Origin: DASQHW01 sp038209365
GTDB lineage: Bacteria > Actinomycetota > Acidimicrobiia > IMCC26256 > PALSA-610
Assembly: GCA_038209365.1 (NCBI GenBank)
Contig: JBBQXS010000021.1
Location: 1-64,000, forward strand
DNA length: 64,000 nt
Direction: 5' to 3'
Shown here: in pieces, positions 48,068-57,193 of the stretch
Layout of the letters: every line of letters begins with the position of its first letter
Numbering within the stretch: position 1 is the stretch's first letter
Translations under genes and position numbers: made by a program
Notes under the pieces: generated by a model
Databases searched by the model: none
Seen by the model: only the letters and a program-made list of their open reading frames with translations
Told to the model about the DNA's origin: nothing

Positions 48068-50689
48068 TTAGCTTGCCCCGCGCCCGATGCCGAAGCGTGT
48101 GCTCGTGATGCTGGGTGAGCCGCCGGCCCAGTCGATCTCTGCGAGCTGGCGCGTGTTTCGGAGCGCGGGGAGGTTGGCGGTCACGGCGAGGCTGCCGGTG
48201 CTGATGACGTCTCCGGTGTCGGCGACATAGACGTAGCGGCCGGAGAGGTCGTTGAGGACCCAACCTTCGCGTTCGCACCAGGTCTGACATGGGCTCTCGG
48301 TGCCGGCCAGTGAGCTCAGTTGCACCGTGGATACGAACGTCGGCGGTGAGGCGGGGAGGCCGCTGACGTCGTAGACCTCGACCTGATCGATGGCAGCGTC
48401 CATGACGTAGACGCGCTTTTCGTCAGGCGAGAGTGAGATGCCGTGACTGGGCGCGGTGCTCGCCGAGAACGAGCAAGAGCCGCTGAATGTGACGGTGTAC
48501 AGGACGCTCCCGGTGGTGAGGCTCAGCACCTGGAAGCCGCAGGTGCTCGTGGAGGTGGTGAACATCAGGGTGTGGTTGCCGTTGACCGTGAACGGTCTCA
48601 CGCCGTTGCGGGTCGGTCCCGCGTTGAGAATCACTTGATTTGTGCCGGGGTCGACGACGTGGGCGTAGTTGGCGGTCGTGCCTGCCTCCCCCGTGAGGTA
48701 CACCTGCGTGCCGTCCAGTGACGCGAGGGTGTTGTGCCCCTTGGTGCCGGTCTGGATCAACCCGATTGGCTTACCGCTGCCGGCGTCCAAGATGGAGTGG
48801 TCGCTGTCGGCGGCGTCCGCACCGTGGGGCATGTAGATCGTCGCGCCGTTTGGCGTGATGGCCGGCTGATCTACGCCGAAGGCGTAGTTCGCAATCCAGG
48901 CAACGACGTCGTTGACGAGGTCGTAGGCGACCAAGCTGCCGTGCGTGCCGTTGCACGTTGTCGTGCCGCACTCGCTGACATAGAGCAAACTGCGCGAGGG
49001 TGCGACCACGAGGCCGCGCTTGCCGGCTTCGGGTATCGGGAACGCTTTGACGAGCGCATGATTGTTGTCGATGTCGTACACGTAGACGCGGCCGTCCACG
49101 ACGACATAGAGCCAATGTGCCGGCACGGTGGGGTTGGGAGTGACACTGACCGGCTGTGCGTTGCCGGTGACCTGGTAGCTCGCGACTGCGAAGGTGTGGG
49201 CGGCGCTGGTGTCCTCGTTCCGGAATCTGAGGCCGACCATACCGGCGGTCTGTTGGGCGGCATTGGCGTCGGTGGTCGTGAGCATCCAGGTCGACGGTTC
49301 CGTCGTTCCGTCGCGCCAGACTCGTGCGCGAAGAGTGGTCGGGTTCGTTCCCTGGAACTGGACCCGTTGCCAGATCACAGCGCCGTCGGCAGTGGGAATG
49401 CGCGTGTCGACGTCGACGCCGAGCGCCGTGCCGTCGCTTCGCTGCGCACGAATGAAAATGTTCGCGCGACCTGCGCCTTCCACTGCGCCGACGCGGTAGT
49501 ACGTGGGGTTGTACGTGGGGTTGTACCGGCCGACGACGTAGCTGTTGCAGCTGCCCGTGCTGCAACGCGGCAGCGTCAGCTTTTCCACCACGTCGACATC
49601 TCCCATGGTGAAGCGCGACAGGTATGCGCGCTCTTCGGCGTTCGGGGCGACGTTCGCTGTTCCCGCGCCGGCCGAGACCGACCACGACCACGGCGAGCCG
49701 ACGACGGTCCACCAGCCGCCCGTGTCCGCGCTGCCCCAACCACTGTTCACGACGCGCTGAAAACTGTCAGCGGCCGCTGACCCACCCTGCCCCGGGACTG
49801 TGGTGGTGGTCGTGCTCGTCGCAGTCGTTGTGCTGCTGCTCCCAGTCGTCGTCGTCGTGGTCGAGGTTGTGGTCGGCGGCGGCGGCGGTGAAAGCGCGGT
49901 CGCGGTGAAGCTCGGGTACTTGAAGACGTGGCTCGCGGCTGTGTCTTCGTTGCGCGCGCGCACGCCGACCGCGCCGGTCACCTGCTCGACGCTCGTGCCG
50001 TCGGTCATATTCAACAGCCACGTTGACGGCTCCGCGGTGCCCGCCTTCCAGACGCGGCCTCGAATCGTCGTGGGGTTGACGCCCTGGAACTCGACGCGGA
50101 GCCACAGCACCACACCGTCGGCGGCGACCACGCCGGTGTTCAGATCGCTCGAGAGATATGAGCCGTCGCTGCGCTGGGCGCGCAGACCCGCCGTGCTCCG
50201 GCCCTGACCCTGCACCGGGCCCACCCGGTAATAGGAAGGTGTGCTGCCGCTCGTGTAGCGACCCATCACGTACGCGTCGCAGTTCGCGCCGCTTCCGCTA
50301 CACCGCGGGAGTACCACCTGGGCGAGCAGATCCACATCCCGGACAGTCGCCGCGCCGAGGAAAGCGCGACCCTGGGCGTTCGCGGCGACGTTGATGCTGC
50401 CGGCTCCGGGCGAGACGCTCCAGCTCCCCGGCGAGTCGAGCACCGTCCACGAGCCACCGAGGTCCGCAGTACCCCAACCGTTGCTTACCGAACGATTGAA
50501 ACCATCCGACGCCACAATGGCAGTCGCGCCCCGCGCCCGGGAACTCACTGAGAACAAACCGATTGTCAACAACGTCCCGGCGACGACGACGAGCGTCGTG
50601 ACACGCCGCGCTCGGCCGTCGCGCGATCGCTTCGTGTTCGGCGCGATGCGCCTCGAAGAACGAATACGCGCATCCCGAACGTTCGACAT
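48068..50689 (-). CDS. Secreted protein: two jelly-roll-like domains, Thr-rich linker and C-terminal YVTN-type propeller
   Basis: 873 aa from an ATG at 50687-50689. A basic n-region and signal helix (VTTLVVVAGTLLTIGLFSVS) precede two repeats of about 200 residues that share ASDGFNRSVSNGWGTAD and ADSFQRVVNSGWGSAD starts, paired Cys (PRCSGSGANCD, PRCSTGSCN) and a DxYVxGRY strand. A Thr/Ser linker of about 25 residues separates them. The last 340 residues form a beta-propeller with the YVYDIDNNHALVKAFPIPEA and KRVYVMDAAIDQVEVYD type of repeat. Probably an extracellular binding protein. Same modules, in the opposite order, as the gene at 529. Confidence 0.78.
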   Translation of the reverse strand: MSNVRDARIRSSRRIAPNTKRSRDGRARRVTTLVVVAGTLLTIGLFSVSSRARGATAIVASDGFNRSVSNGWGTADLGGSWTVLDSPGSWSVSPGAGSINVAANAQGRAFLGAATVRDVDLLAQVVLPRCSGSGANCDAYVMGRYTSGSTPSYYRVGPVQGQGRSTAGLRAQRSDGSYLSSDLNTGVVAADGVVLWLRVEFQGVNPTTIRGRVWKAGTAEPSTWLLNMTDGTSVEQVTGAVGVRARNEDTAASHVFKYPSFTATALSPPPPPTTTSTTTTTTGSSSTTTATSTTTTTVPGQGGSAAADSFQRVVNSGWGSADTGGWWTVVGSPWSWSVSAGAGTANVAPNAEERAYLSRFTMGDVDVVEKLTLPRCSTGSCNSYVVGRYNPTYNPTYYRVGAVEGAGRANIFIRAQRSDGTALGVDVDTRIPTADGAVIWQRVQFQGTNPTTLRARVWRDGTTEPSTWMLTTTDANAAQQTAGMVGLRFRNEDTSAAHTFAVASYQVTGNAQPVSVTPNPTVPAHWLYVVVDGRVYVYDIDNNHALVKAFPIPEAGKRGLVVAPSRSLLYVSECGTTTCNGTHGSLVAYDLVNDVVAWIANYAFGVDQPAITPNGATIYMPHGADAADSDHSILDAGSGKPIGLIQTGTKGHNTLASLDGTQVYLTGEAGTTANYAHVVDPGTNQVILNAGPTRNGVRPFTVNGNHTLMFTTSTSTCGFQVLSLTTGSVLYTVTFSGSCSFSASTAPSHGISLSPDEKRVYVMDAAIDQVEVYDVSGLPASPPTFVSTVQLSSLAGTESPCQTWCEREGWVLNDLSGRYVYVADTGDVISTGSLAVTANLPALRNTRQLAEIDWAGGSPSITSTRFGIGRGAS

Positions 50690-50810
50690 ATTGCCCCCGC
50701 GTCCAGCATTTACCGCGTGAAGAAGCGCTCCGCCTCGCGGGACGAGCGTACCGAGGGGACGGTGGTCGTGCCACGAACCCGAAGATCTCGGAGAGTGAGC
50801 ACACGGCGGC

Positions 50811-51818
50811 TCAGCGGGCTTCGAGCTCGAGGATCGCAATCGCCTCCGCGTGATGGACCGCGACGACGGCGAAGCCGGAGCTTTCGGTCAGCGCAGTGAG
50901 GTCACGAAGGCTGCGTTCTTGACCTGCGAAATACGCGAGTAACCGCAGGTCCACGGCGGTGTTCACCGTCACGCCGTCGGCACCGATCTTCTCGATGACG
51001 AAGACCCTTCCGCGCGAACCCGCGGCGTGCGCGCACTGTCGCAAGATGGCGTATGCGGACACGTCGTCCCAGTTGTGAATGATCGCCGTGAGCACGTAGC
51101 CGTCTGCGCCCTGTGGCAGCGGATCGAAGAAGCTGCCGCCCACGACATCGCACCGGTCGGCAAGACCCGCGTCCGCCAGGTGTGCGCGCGCGGCCTCGGC
51201 CGTCGCCGGAAGATCGAGCACCGTGCCTCGCAAGGACGGGTAGGCGGTCAGCAACGCGATCAGCAGCGAGCCGTTTCCGCCACCGACGTCGATCACGTGC
51301 CCGAGTGATCCCCAGTCGTACGCCGAGATGATCGCGGGCGCCCAGGCCGTCACATCGACACCCATCTGCGCATCGAAGGACGCGTTGCGGGCAGCGTCCG
51401 ATGACAGGTCGTCCCAGAAGGAAAGACCGAACTGCACGGGAAACGCAGGCCCGCCGGTCCGAACGGCATGCAGCAGTTGGACCAACGACAGCTCGGCGCG
51501 ACCGAGCGCGTCGTCGATATCCAGCCGTGCACGGATCCCGCCCGGATGGTCATCACGCAGCGCGCTTCCGCGCGGAGTGAGTGCGTACCGGCCGGAGTCG
51601 TCACGAGTCAGCACCCCGGCGTTCGTGAGATGCCGCAGCACCCGGTCGAGCGCGCCGGGGTCTGCGTGCGCCGCGTCGGCGATCTCCGATGCAGTCCGCT
51701 GCCCGCGGACGATGTGGTCGGCGATGCGCAGCGTTGCCGCGACTCGCACCGCCATCGGGGTCACCAGGTCTGCCATCGCGTACACGTCGGCAGCCGGCTC
51801 GCCCTTCTCTGTCGCCAT
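50811..51818 (-). CDS. SAM-dependent O-methyltransferase, acetylserotonin/antibiotic type
   Basis: 335 aa. An N-terminal winged-helix dimerisation domain (DLVTPMAVRVAATLRIADHI, DPGALDRVLRHLTNAGVLTR) leads to the SAM fold: VIDVGGGNGSLLIALL (motif I), GTVLDLPATAEAA (ribose contact), FFDPLPQGADGYVLTAIIHN (motif II, catalytic His in HNW) and GSRGRVFVIEKIG. This family methylates hydroxyl groups of aromatic or polyketide metabolites. No biosynthetic cluster surrounds it. Cytoplasmic. Confidence 0.92.
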   Translation of the reverse strand: MATEKGEPAADVYAMADLVTPMAVRVAATLRIADHIVRGQRTASEIADAAHADPGALDRVLRHLTNAGVLTRDDSGRYALTPRGSALRDDHPGGIRARLDIDDALGRAELSLVQLLHAVRTGGPAFPVQFGLSFWDDLSSDAARNASFDAQMGVDVTAWAPAIISAYDWGSLGHVIDVGGGNGSLLIALLTAYPSLRGTVLDLPATAEAARAHLADAGLADRCDVVGGSFFDPLPQGADGYVLTAIIHNWDDVSAYAILRQCAHAAGSRGRVFVIEKIGADGVTVNTAVDLRLLAYFAGQERSLRDLTALTESSGFAVVAVHHAEAIAILELEAR

Positions 51819-51920
51819 GTCTCCTCCGTTGATCGGGCGTCAGTGCGTGGTCCCACTTTCGCCGACGCGGCGCCGCCGGATGCGCTCTCTCGTTGCGGTA
51901 CAGCACTAGGTTCGACCGCC

Positions 51921-52601
51921 GTGGCGAGTGCGACGACGGCGAAGGCGCCCGGTCCCAGCACTCGATTGTCTGTCGTCGTGCTGCTCGCGGGCGTCGTCAT
52001 CGTCGTGGTGGGGCTCGTCAAGGCAATCACACCGTTGGTCGGCCCACTCGCGTCGTCACCGTCCTTTGCAACACCGGGCCAGGTTCGTCTGCACCTGTCG
52101 AGCGGAAAGTACGTGGTGTACGAGCGCACGGGTGACAGTGGCTTCGGGTTGTCGGGCGGTACCCGCACGACGCTCACCCCGGCGGCGGTGACCGTGACAT
52201 CGGACAACGGTGAGCCGGTCAGCGTGCGCGAGAGCGCGAATTCGACCGAGCGCATCACGCGCGGGGGCTCGACGTTCGCCGGGGCCGTGCAATTCTCAGT
52301 ACCGACCGCGGGTGCTTACACGGTGGGCGTCGAAGGGACTGGAGCGGGCCGAGTGATCGTCGCCCGTTCGGTGATCGACACCGTGCGGTCCAGCCTTCCC
52401 TGGTGGGGTGTCGCGGTGCTGGGCGGGGGTACCGCGATCGCGGCGATCATCATGTGGATCGTCGGGGGATCACGTCGCAAACGCCAACGCCAGCTGTACG
52501 TCGGTGCCGCGCAGGCGCCGCCCGGCTGGTACCCGGACCCGGGGCAAGCCGGGCGGCTGCGGTACTGGGACGGCCGGGCCTGGACGGGCCACGTGCACTG
52601 A
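51921..52601 (+). CDS. Membrane protein with C-terminal DUF2510 domain
   Basis: 226 aa from a GTG at 51921; the longer open frame runs through the divergent methyltransferase. One N-terminal helix (LSVVVLLAGVVIVVVGLV), an extracytoplasmic beta-rich domain of about 120 residues, a second helix (WWGVAVLGGGTAIAAIIMW), and a cytoplasmic tail ending in the DUF2510 motif PPGWYPDPGQAGRLRYWDGR. DUF2510 is a small actinobacterial domain of unknown function, often on membrane proteins. Partner unknown. Confidence 0.82.
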   Translation: MASATTAKAPGPSTRLSVVVLLAGVVIVVVGLVKAITPLVGPLASSPSFATPGQVRLHLSSGKYVVYERTGDSGFGLSGGTRTTLTPAAVTVTSDNGEPVSVRESANSTERITRGGSTFAGAVQFSVPTAGAYTVGVEGTGAGRVIVARSVIDTVRSSLPWWGVAVLGGGTAIAAIIMWIVGGSRRKRQRQLYVGAAQAPPGWYPDPGQAGRLRYWDGRAWTGHVH

Positions 52602-52619
52602 TCCCGACGGTGGCCGCCC

Positions 52620-53687
52620 TCAGTCGGAGCGAGAGAGCTTGGCGAAGTCCAGCCGGAGCGCGACGTCCGCCGGAGAGCCGTGGGCCGCCCAGCGGGCGAT
52701 CTCGTCGACCGCGGTCACGAGCACGACCTGACGCCGGCGAGCGTGGGCGACCAGCCGGTCATACGCGCGGCGGCGGGCTTCCGCGGCGAGCGCGTCGAGC
52801 ACGCAGTCGATCACCAGCGGGCGCACGTAAGCCGTGTCGTCGAGATCCGCGAGGGCCCGGGCGATGAGCCGGTCGGCGCGCTGGGCGTCCAGCTCGCCGA
52901 GGTTCGGCCCGCGCAGGCGCTCGCGTTCCTTGGCAGTGCGCCGGGAGTCGCGGACCGACTCGTTTCGCCGCACCTCGTCCAGCTCCATCGTGAGCCTGTG
53001 ACAGCGCTGCTCGGCCATGGAGACGACCGTCGCCGCCTCGCGAATCGCGACGTCGTATCTCGTATCGCCGAAGCCGGTGCCGACCATCGAAAGGTCTTCG
53101 TACGACGACGCACCGAACTCCTCGAGGAACTCGTCGTAACGGCCGCGCTTGGCCTGTGCATCGCGGCGGGTGCGACGCCGGCGCGCCCACTCGTCCACGT
53201 GGACGGAATACCGCCATTCGTTACGCAGGCGGGACGCCTCGGCCAGGTCGACGGGGTCGACGCGCGGCGCGGCTTCGTGTGCTTGCGCGAGTCGTGTTTT
53301 CGCTTCTCCCAGCACGCGTTCCCATCGCACCAACTCCTCGGCGACCTGTTGCGCAGTCCGGCGCCGGACGCTGCGACGGCCGCGCGAGTCTCGGCCCGAC
53401 GCGAGCTCACGCAGCATGCCGACGCTCATGGGCTCGCCGGGCGGGAGTGCTCGCAACGCTCGGGGCAGGTCGTAGCTCCGTGCCGGGATGTCGTCGACCT
53501 CGAGCAGCGTGTCGGGCGGCGCGTGCACGGTCAACAACGACGCTGCCCAGGCCGCGAGCCCCGGGCGCGCGTCGGCGAGCACGGTGAGGCGCCGGTGAAA
53601 CCGGATCTCACCGTCGAACGCGCCCGGTCCTGCGGCAGCCACGAGCCGCACGACACGCGGGGCTGCCATGCGTCCGCCGTCGGGCAT
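52620..53687 (-). CDS. Coiled-coil protein with degenerate SMC/ABC-like ATPase ends, partner of the gene at 54022
   Basis: 355 aa from an ATG behind GGGGGA; a second ATG six codons in aligns better with its paralogue. The N-terminus VVRLVAAAGPGAFDGEIRFH and RRLTVLADARPGLAAW has the strand order of an SMC/RecF-type N-lobe, but the P-loop GxxGxGKS is replaced by ADARPGLAA. A coiled coil rich in Arg and Glu follows. The C-terminus RPLVIDCVLDALAAEARRRA and RRQVVLVTAVDEIARW resembles Walker B and the following strand. Nucleotide binding is therefore doubtful. It is divergent from a related protein, with a 334-bp gap. Confidence 0.6.
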   Translation of the reverse strand: MPDGGRMAAPRVVRLVAAAGPGAFDGEIRFHRRLTVLADARPGLAAWAASLLTVHAPPDTLLEVDDIPARSYDLPRALRALPPGEPMSVGMLRELASGRDSRGRRSVRRRTAQQVAEELVRWERVLGEAKTRLAQAHEAAPRVDPVDLAEASRLRNEWRYSVHVDEWARRRRTRRDAQAKRGRYDEFLEEFGASSYEDLSMVGTGFGDTRYDVAIREAATVVSMAEQRCHRLTMELDEVRRNESVRDSRRTAKERERLRGPNLGELDAQRADRLIARALADLDDTAYVRPLVIDCVLDALAAEARRRAYDRLVAHARRRQVVLVTAVDEIARWAAHGSPADVALRLDFAKLSRSD

Positions 53688-54021
53688 CCGTGTTGTCCCC
53701 CGTTGGGCCATTCCGGCACGAAATCCGTTCGGTCCCTCACCGTACCGCGAGTATCGCTTCGCGGCGCCGTGACCACGACCACTGCTGATGATAGTGAGGC
53801 CTGAGGCATCCGGTGTGGTTGATGGGGAAACACGTGTGTCGATGTGCGCGCTGCTCGCGCGCGGCGCGGGGAGGTGCGCCCGCCGATGGAGCACTGCTGG
53901 GGAGGGTGTACAAAATGGACGCTCGGAGTATCTTGTCCCACGAAACGTCGAGAGCGATGACCGGGAAAACGGACGGGGCGCACGGATGCAGGCTGCCGGG
54001 AAACCCTCGGAGCGCGAGAGC
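53688..54021. other. Shared promoter region of the SMC-like pair
   Basis: A 334-bp gap between divergent starts. No believable gene or clear operator palindrome. The right end includes an alternative ATG for the downstream gene at 53986. I see no tRNA or terminator. Confidence 0.4.
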
Positions 54022-55866
54022 GTGAGCACGGCCACGCGCCTGCGACTCTTGTCGCTCGGCACTCCCGCCGGCCCGGTCGAATTCGGTGGCGGCCTGGCGT
54101 GCATCCGCACCCTTCCCGACATGCGCAGCGCGATTGCTCAGGTGATCGCACAGGCCGTGATCGGTCCCCGACCCGCCGAGGTCGACGGGACCTTGGAGAT
54201 TGCCGGGCGGTTCGTCGCGCTGCAGAGTCTGCCCGCGCCGCTGCTTCGGCCCGGCGCGGCGTCGACGGTTGATCGGTCGCTGCTCGGCGAGTACGGGCGC
54301 CGCGGTCGGGCGCAACGTCGGGCGGCCGTGCAAGCCGCGCATGCGGCACGCCGGCTCGAGCGCCACCGCACGGAGGCCGAGATCGAACGCGCGCACGAAC
54401 GAGCGGAAAGTCTCGCGGCGCGCGTGGCGATGGCCGCTCGGCAGGCGCCGCCCGCGCCGGAACCCGCCGACGTGGTCGTGACGCCCGACGAGGTGACGCC
54501 ACGGCTCGAGGCGATGCTGGTATCGCTCCGCGCGCTGCACCCGGTGCCGTCTGCGGATGCGCTCGCCGTCGCTGATGCGTTCGAGGAGCTCACCGCGGCC
54601 TCAGCCGCGTCGCACGAGCCCGTCGACGTGGATCTCGTCGAGCTCGAGCGGCAGGTCACCGACGCGCGTGTCAAGGTTGCGCGCGCTGCGACGGGCGTCT
54701 CGCCGGCCGCGCGCGCACGCGTCGAGGAGTGTCAGCGTGCGGTCGTCGAGACCGAGAGCGCGCTGTTCGAGGCGAGCCGCAAGGAACGCCCCGGCGCGCT
54801 CTTCAAGTACCAAGAAGCACTCAGCACCGCGCGTGCCGCGCTCGCCGAGGCCGGTGTCGAATCGTACGGGTCATTCCTCGCCGCAATGGCCGACGGATCT
54901 ACGAATGTCGACCTCGAGGCGCGTTTGCGCGCCGAGCTCGAGCTCGCGCAAGCCGAAACTGCCCTCGACCACGCGCGCGTGCCGGTTGAGCAGAACCCCG
55001 CGGAGTCCCTCCACGACAAGGAGCTGGACCTGCGCGCGCGGGCAGCGCTCATCCTCGGCCGGTTCCTGGGCGCGGATCCCGTCGCCGAGCTGCGGGCGGT
55101 ACGGGTCGAGCATCCCGCCGCCGCGGAGCTACGACATGCGCTGCAACGAGAGCTCGAGGCCCTGGGGGTGCGGGTCGGCAACGACGTCCTTGCGACCGCA
55201 CAGGCAACCATCGACGCGCGACGGGCGGCGCCTCCTCCCGAGCCGCCCACCCCGGAGCCGCGCGCGCCAATCGTGGATCCGGCCATCGTGGATCCGGGCG
55301 ACGAGGAAGAGCGACTCATGCTCGAGGCGGAGATGCGGACGTTGCTGGACGAGCGCACCGCGCACGATGCCGCGCTCGCGGCGCTGGAGAGGCAGCTCGG
55401 TGCGCTCGACGGCCAAGCGGCGCCGGCATCGGAGCAGGTCCACGTCGACACGGTCACGCTCGCGCTCGCGACGATGCTCGACTCCTACCGTTCGAGCGAG
55501 TTGCTCGCAGGCCGGCTGCCACTGGTGCTCGACGGCGCGTTCGATGAGATGGGCGCGTTCGCATCCGCGGCGGTGGCGAACCACCTCGCCGCAGTCGATG
55601 ACGTGCAGGTGATCGTGATCACGTGCGATGACGAGGTCGCCGCCGCGCTCTCGAATGTGGGTGCGGCGACCAGCTGGTGGCCGGATCCCGAAAACGACGG
55701 TCCAGCGGGATCTCGCGCGCCGATGTGCGAGCAGCACGCGGCCGAGGTCGCCGCGGCCCGGTGCGCGCATTGTGCGCGGGCCGCCTGCGTCGCCTGTCTG
55801 GTCTACATGCCCGCCGAAGCCGAGCTCTGGTGCGTGACATGCGCAGGGGACGCCCGTAGTACCTAG
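54022..55866 (+). CDS. Coiled-coil protein with degenerate SMC/ABC-like ATPase ends and C-terminal zinc-finger-like tail
   Basis: 614 aa from a GTG behind GGAGCG, chosen because TRLRLLSLGTPAGPVEFGGG aligns with the N-terminus of the divergent paralogue; ATG at 53986 is an alternative. The P-loop position reads RTLPDMRSAIAQV and lacks GKS. A long Arg/Ala/Glu coiled coil (about residues 90-520) precedes LPLVLDGAFDEMGAFASAAV and VQVIVITCDDEVAAAL, a Walker B-like strand and following switch. The tail MCEQHAAEV...RCAHCARAACVACLVY...WCVTC has seven cysteines and a His in B-box-like spacing. Looks like a structural or regulatory relative of SMC/Rad50 proteins. Confidence 0.6.
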   Translation: MSTATRLRLLSLGTPAGPVEFGGGLACIRTLPDMRSAIAQVIAQAVIGPRPAEVDGTLEIAGRFVALQSLPAPLLRPGAASTVDRSLLGEYGRRGRAQRRAAVQAAHAARRLERHRTEAEIERAHERAESLAARVAMAARQAPPAPEPADVVVTPDEVTPRLEAMLVSLRALHPVPSADALAVADAFEELTAASAASHEPVDVDLVELERQVTDARVKVARAATGVSPAARARVEECQRAVVETESALFEASRKERPGALFKYQEALSTARAALAEAGVESYGSFLAAMADGSTNVDLEARLRAELELAQAETALDHARVPVEQNPAESLHDKELDLRARAALILGRFLGADPVAELRAVRVEHPAAAELRHALQRELEALGVRVGNDVLATAQATIDARRAAPPPEPPTPEPRAPIVDPAIVDPGDEEERLMLEAEMRTLLDERTAHDAALAALERQLGALDGQAAPASEQVHVDTVTLALATMLDSYRSSELLAGRLPLVLDGAFDEMGAFASAAVANHLAAVDDVQVIVITCDDEVAAALSNVGAATSWWPDPENDGPAGSRAPMCEQHAAEVAAARCAHCARAACVACLVYMPAEAELWCVTCAGDARST

Positions 55867-55909
55867 GCGTCGCGGCTCGGGTTTCCCGGGGAGGGCTAGC
55901 GTCGCAGTC

Positions 55910-56710
55910 GTGCGTCGAGAGTGCGCTGTCGAACCGGGGGCCGCTGCGGATTTGGGGAAGCGGTCGACCGACACGAAATTCGGGCTGGCGAAGCGAGACG
56001 CCGAACTCGAGCTCGCCGACCTCACTGAGCGGCTCGCGGTGCTCCACAACCGCTTGTATGCGGAGCACACGCGTGCGCTTCTCCTCGTGCTCCAGGGTCT
56101 CGACGCGTCGGGCAAGGACGGCACGATCCGGCGGGTCTTCACGGGTGTGAACCCGCAGGGGTGCCAGGTCGAGTCGTTCAAGGCGCCGTCGGACCTCGAG
56201 CTCGACCACGATTACCTGTGGCGGATTCACCACGCACTGCCACGCCGCGGTGACATCGGCATCCTCAACCGGTCGCACTACGAAGACGTCACCACGGTGC
56301 AGGTGCTCGGCATCATCGGCGACCACGAACGGAAACGGCGGTACGGCCAGATCAACGCCTTCGAGCGCATGCTGCACGAAGAAGGCACGCGGATCGTCAA
56401 GGTCTTCTTGCATGTCGGCAAGGAGGCACAGCGCGTGCGTCTCCAGCGCCGCCTCGACGATCCGGAGCGCCGCTGGAAGTTCCGTCCCGACGACCTCGAC
56501 ACTCGCGCGCAATGGGATCAGTACATCCGCCTCTACGACGAGGCGATCACCGCGACGTCGACCAAGTGGGCGCCCTGGTACATCGTGCCGGCCGACCACA
56601 AATGGGTGTCGGGCCTGGCCGTCGCGCGCTTCCTTCTCTCGGCGCTCGAGGACATGGACCCCCAGATCCCCAAGCCTGATGAGGCCCTCGACGGCGTCGT
56701 CGTCGAATAA
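55910..56710 (+). CDS. ppk2: Polyphosphate kinase 2 (PPK2) family protein
   Basis: 266 aa from a GTG. The P-loop is LQGLDASGKDGTIRRVF, followed by the lid region KAPSDLELDHDYLWRIHHAL and the Walker B equivalent GILNRSHYEDV, which is the family form. The length fits single-domain PPK2. Enzymes phosphorylate nucleoside mono- or diphosphates from polyphosphate, or the reverse. It heads a run of rightward genes and is 14 bp from the next one. Cytoplasmic. Confidence 0.93.
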   Translation: MRRECAVEPGAAADLGKRSTDTKFGLAKRDAELELADLTERLAVLHNRLYAEHTRALLLVLQGLDASGKDGTIRRVFTGVNPQGCQVESFKAPSDLELDHDYLWRIHHALPRRGDIGILNRSHYEDVTTVQVLGIIGDHERKRRYGQINAFERMLHEEGTRIVKVFLHVGKEAQRVRLQRRLDDPERRWKFRPDDLDTRAQWDQYIRLYDEAITATSTKWAPWYIVPADHKWVSGLAVARFLLSALEDMDPQIPKPDEALDGVVVE

Positions 56711-56724
56711 CTAGGTTCGGCTGC

Positions 56725-57102
56725 ATGGCGACGCCCGAGACCGTTCGCTCCGTGGTCGACGCGTACGTCGCCGCGTCCAATGCCGGGGACCGCGAAGCCG
56801 TCCTCGCGCTCTTCGCACCGGACGCAGTGTGGTACGACCCGGTCGGTCAGCCTCCCCACACCGGACTGGACGCCATCGGCGCGTTTTACGATCAGGCGCG
56901 CACGATGGCGGATCACATCGAGATGAAGCCGTCGGACGTCATCGTGTGCGGCAACGAGGCCGCGATGGTGTTCGAGATCCACGTCACGATCGGCGACGGC
57001 GGCATGGTCATGGACGCCATCGAGACGTTCGAAGTGAACGACGCGGGCAAGATCGTCGGCATGAAGGCCTTCTGGGACATGACGCGCGCCCGCGCGAGGT
57101 AG
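56725..57102 (+). CDS. SnoaL/ketosteroid isomerase-like (NTF2-fold) protein
   Basis: 125 aa from an ATG. The fold marks are VVDAYVAASNAGDREAVLAL, FAPDAVWYDPVGQPPHTGLD, AIGAFYDQARTM and IETFEVNDAGKIVGMKAFW. This is the steroid delta-isomerase-like subgroup; a possible catalytic Asp lies in WYDP. Substrates range from steroids to aromatic polyketides, so no specific reaction is claimed. Follows ppk2 by 14 bp. Confidence 0.85.
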   Translation: MATPETVRSVVDAYVAASNAGDREAVLALFAPDAVWYDPVGQPPHTGLDAIGAFYDQARTMADHIEMKPSDVIVCGNEAAMVFEIHVTIGDGGMVMDAIETFEVNDAGKIVGMKAFWDMTRARAR

Positions 57103-57193
57103 AGCGATTTAGACCGTTTTGCGTCGCGAGCGCGGAGTACGCACAAAGCCTCGACTTTCGCCGGTCGCCGACTTCGGCCATTATGTATTGGCG

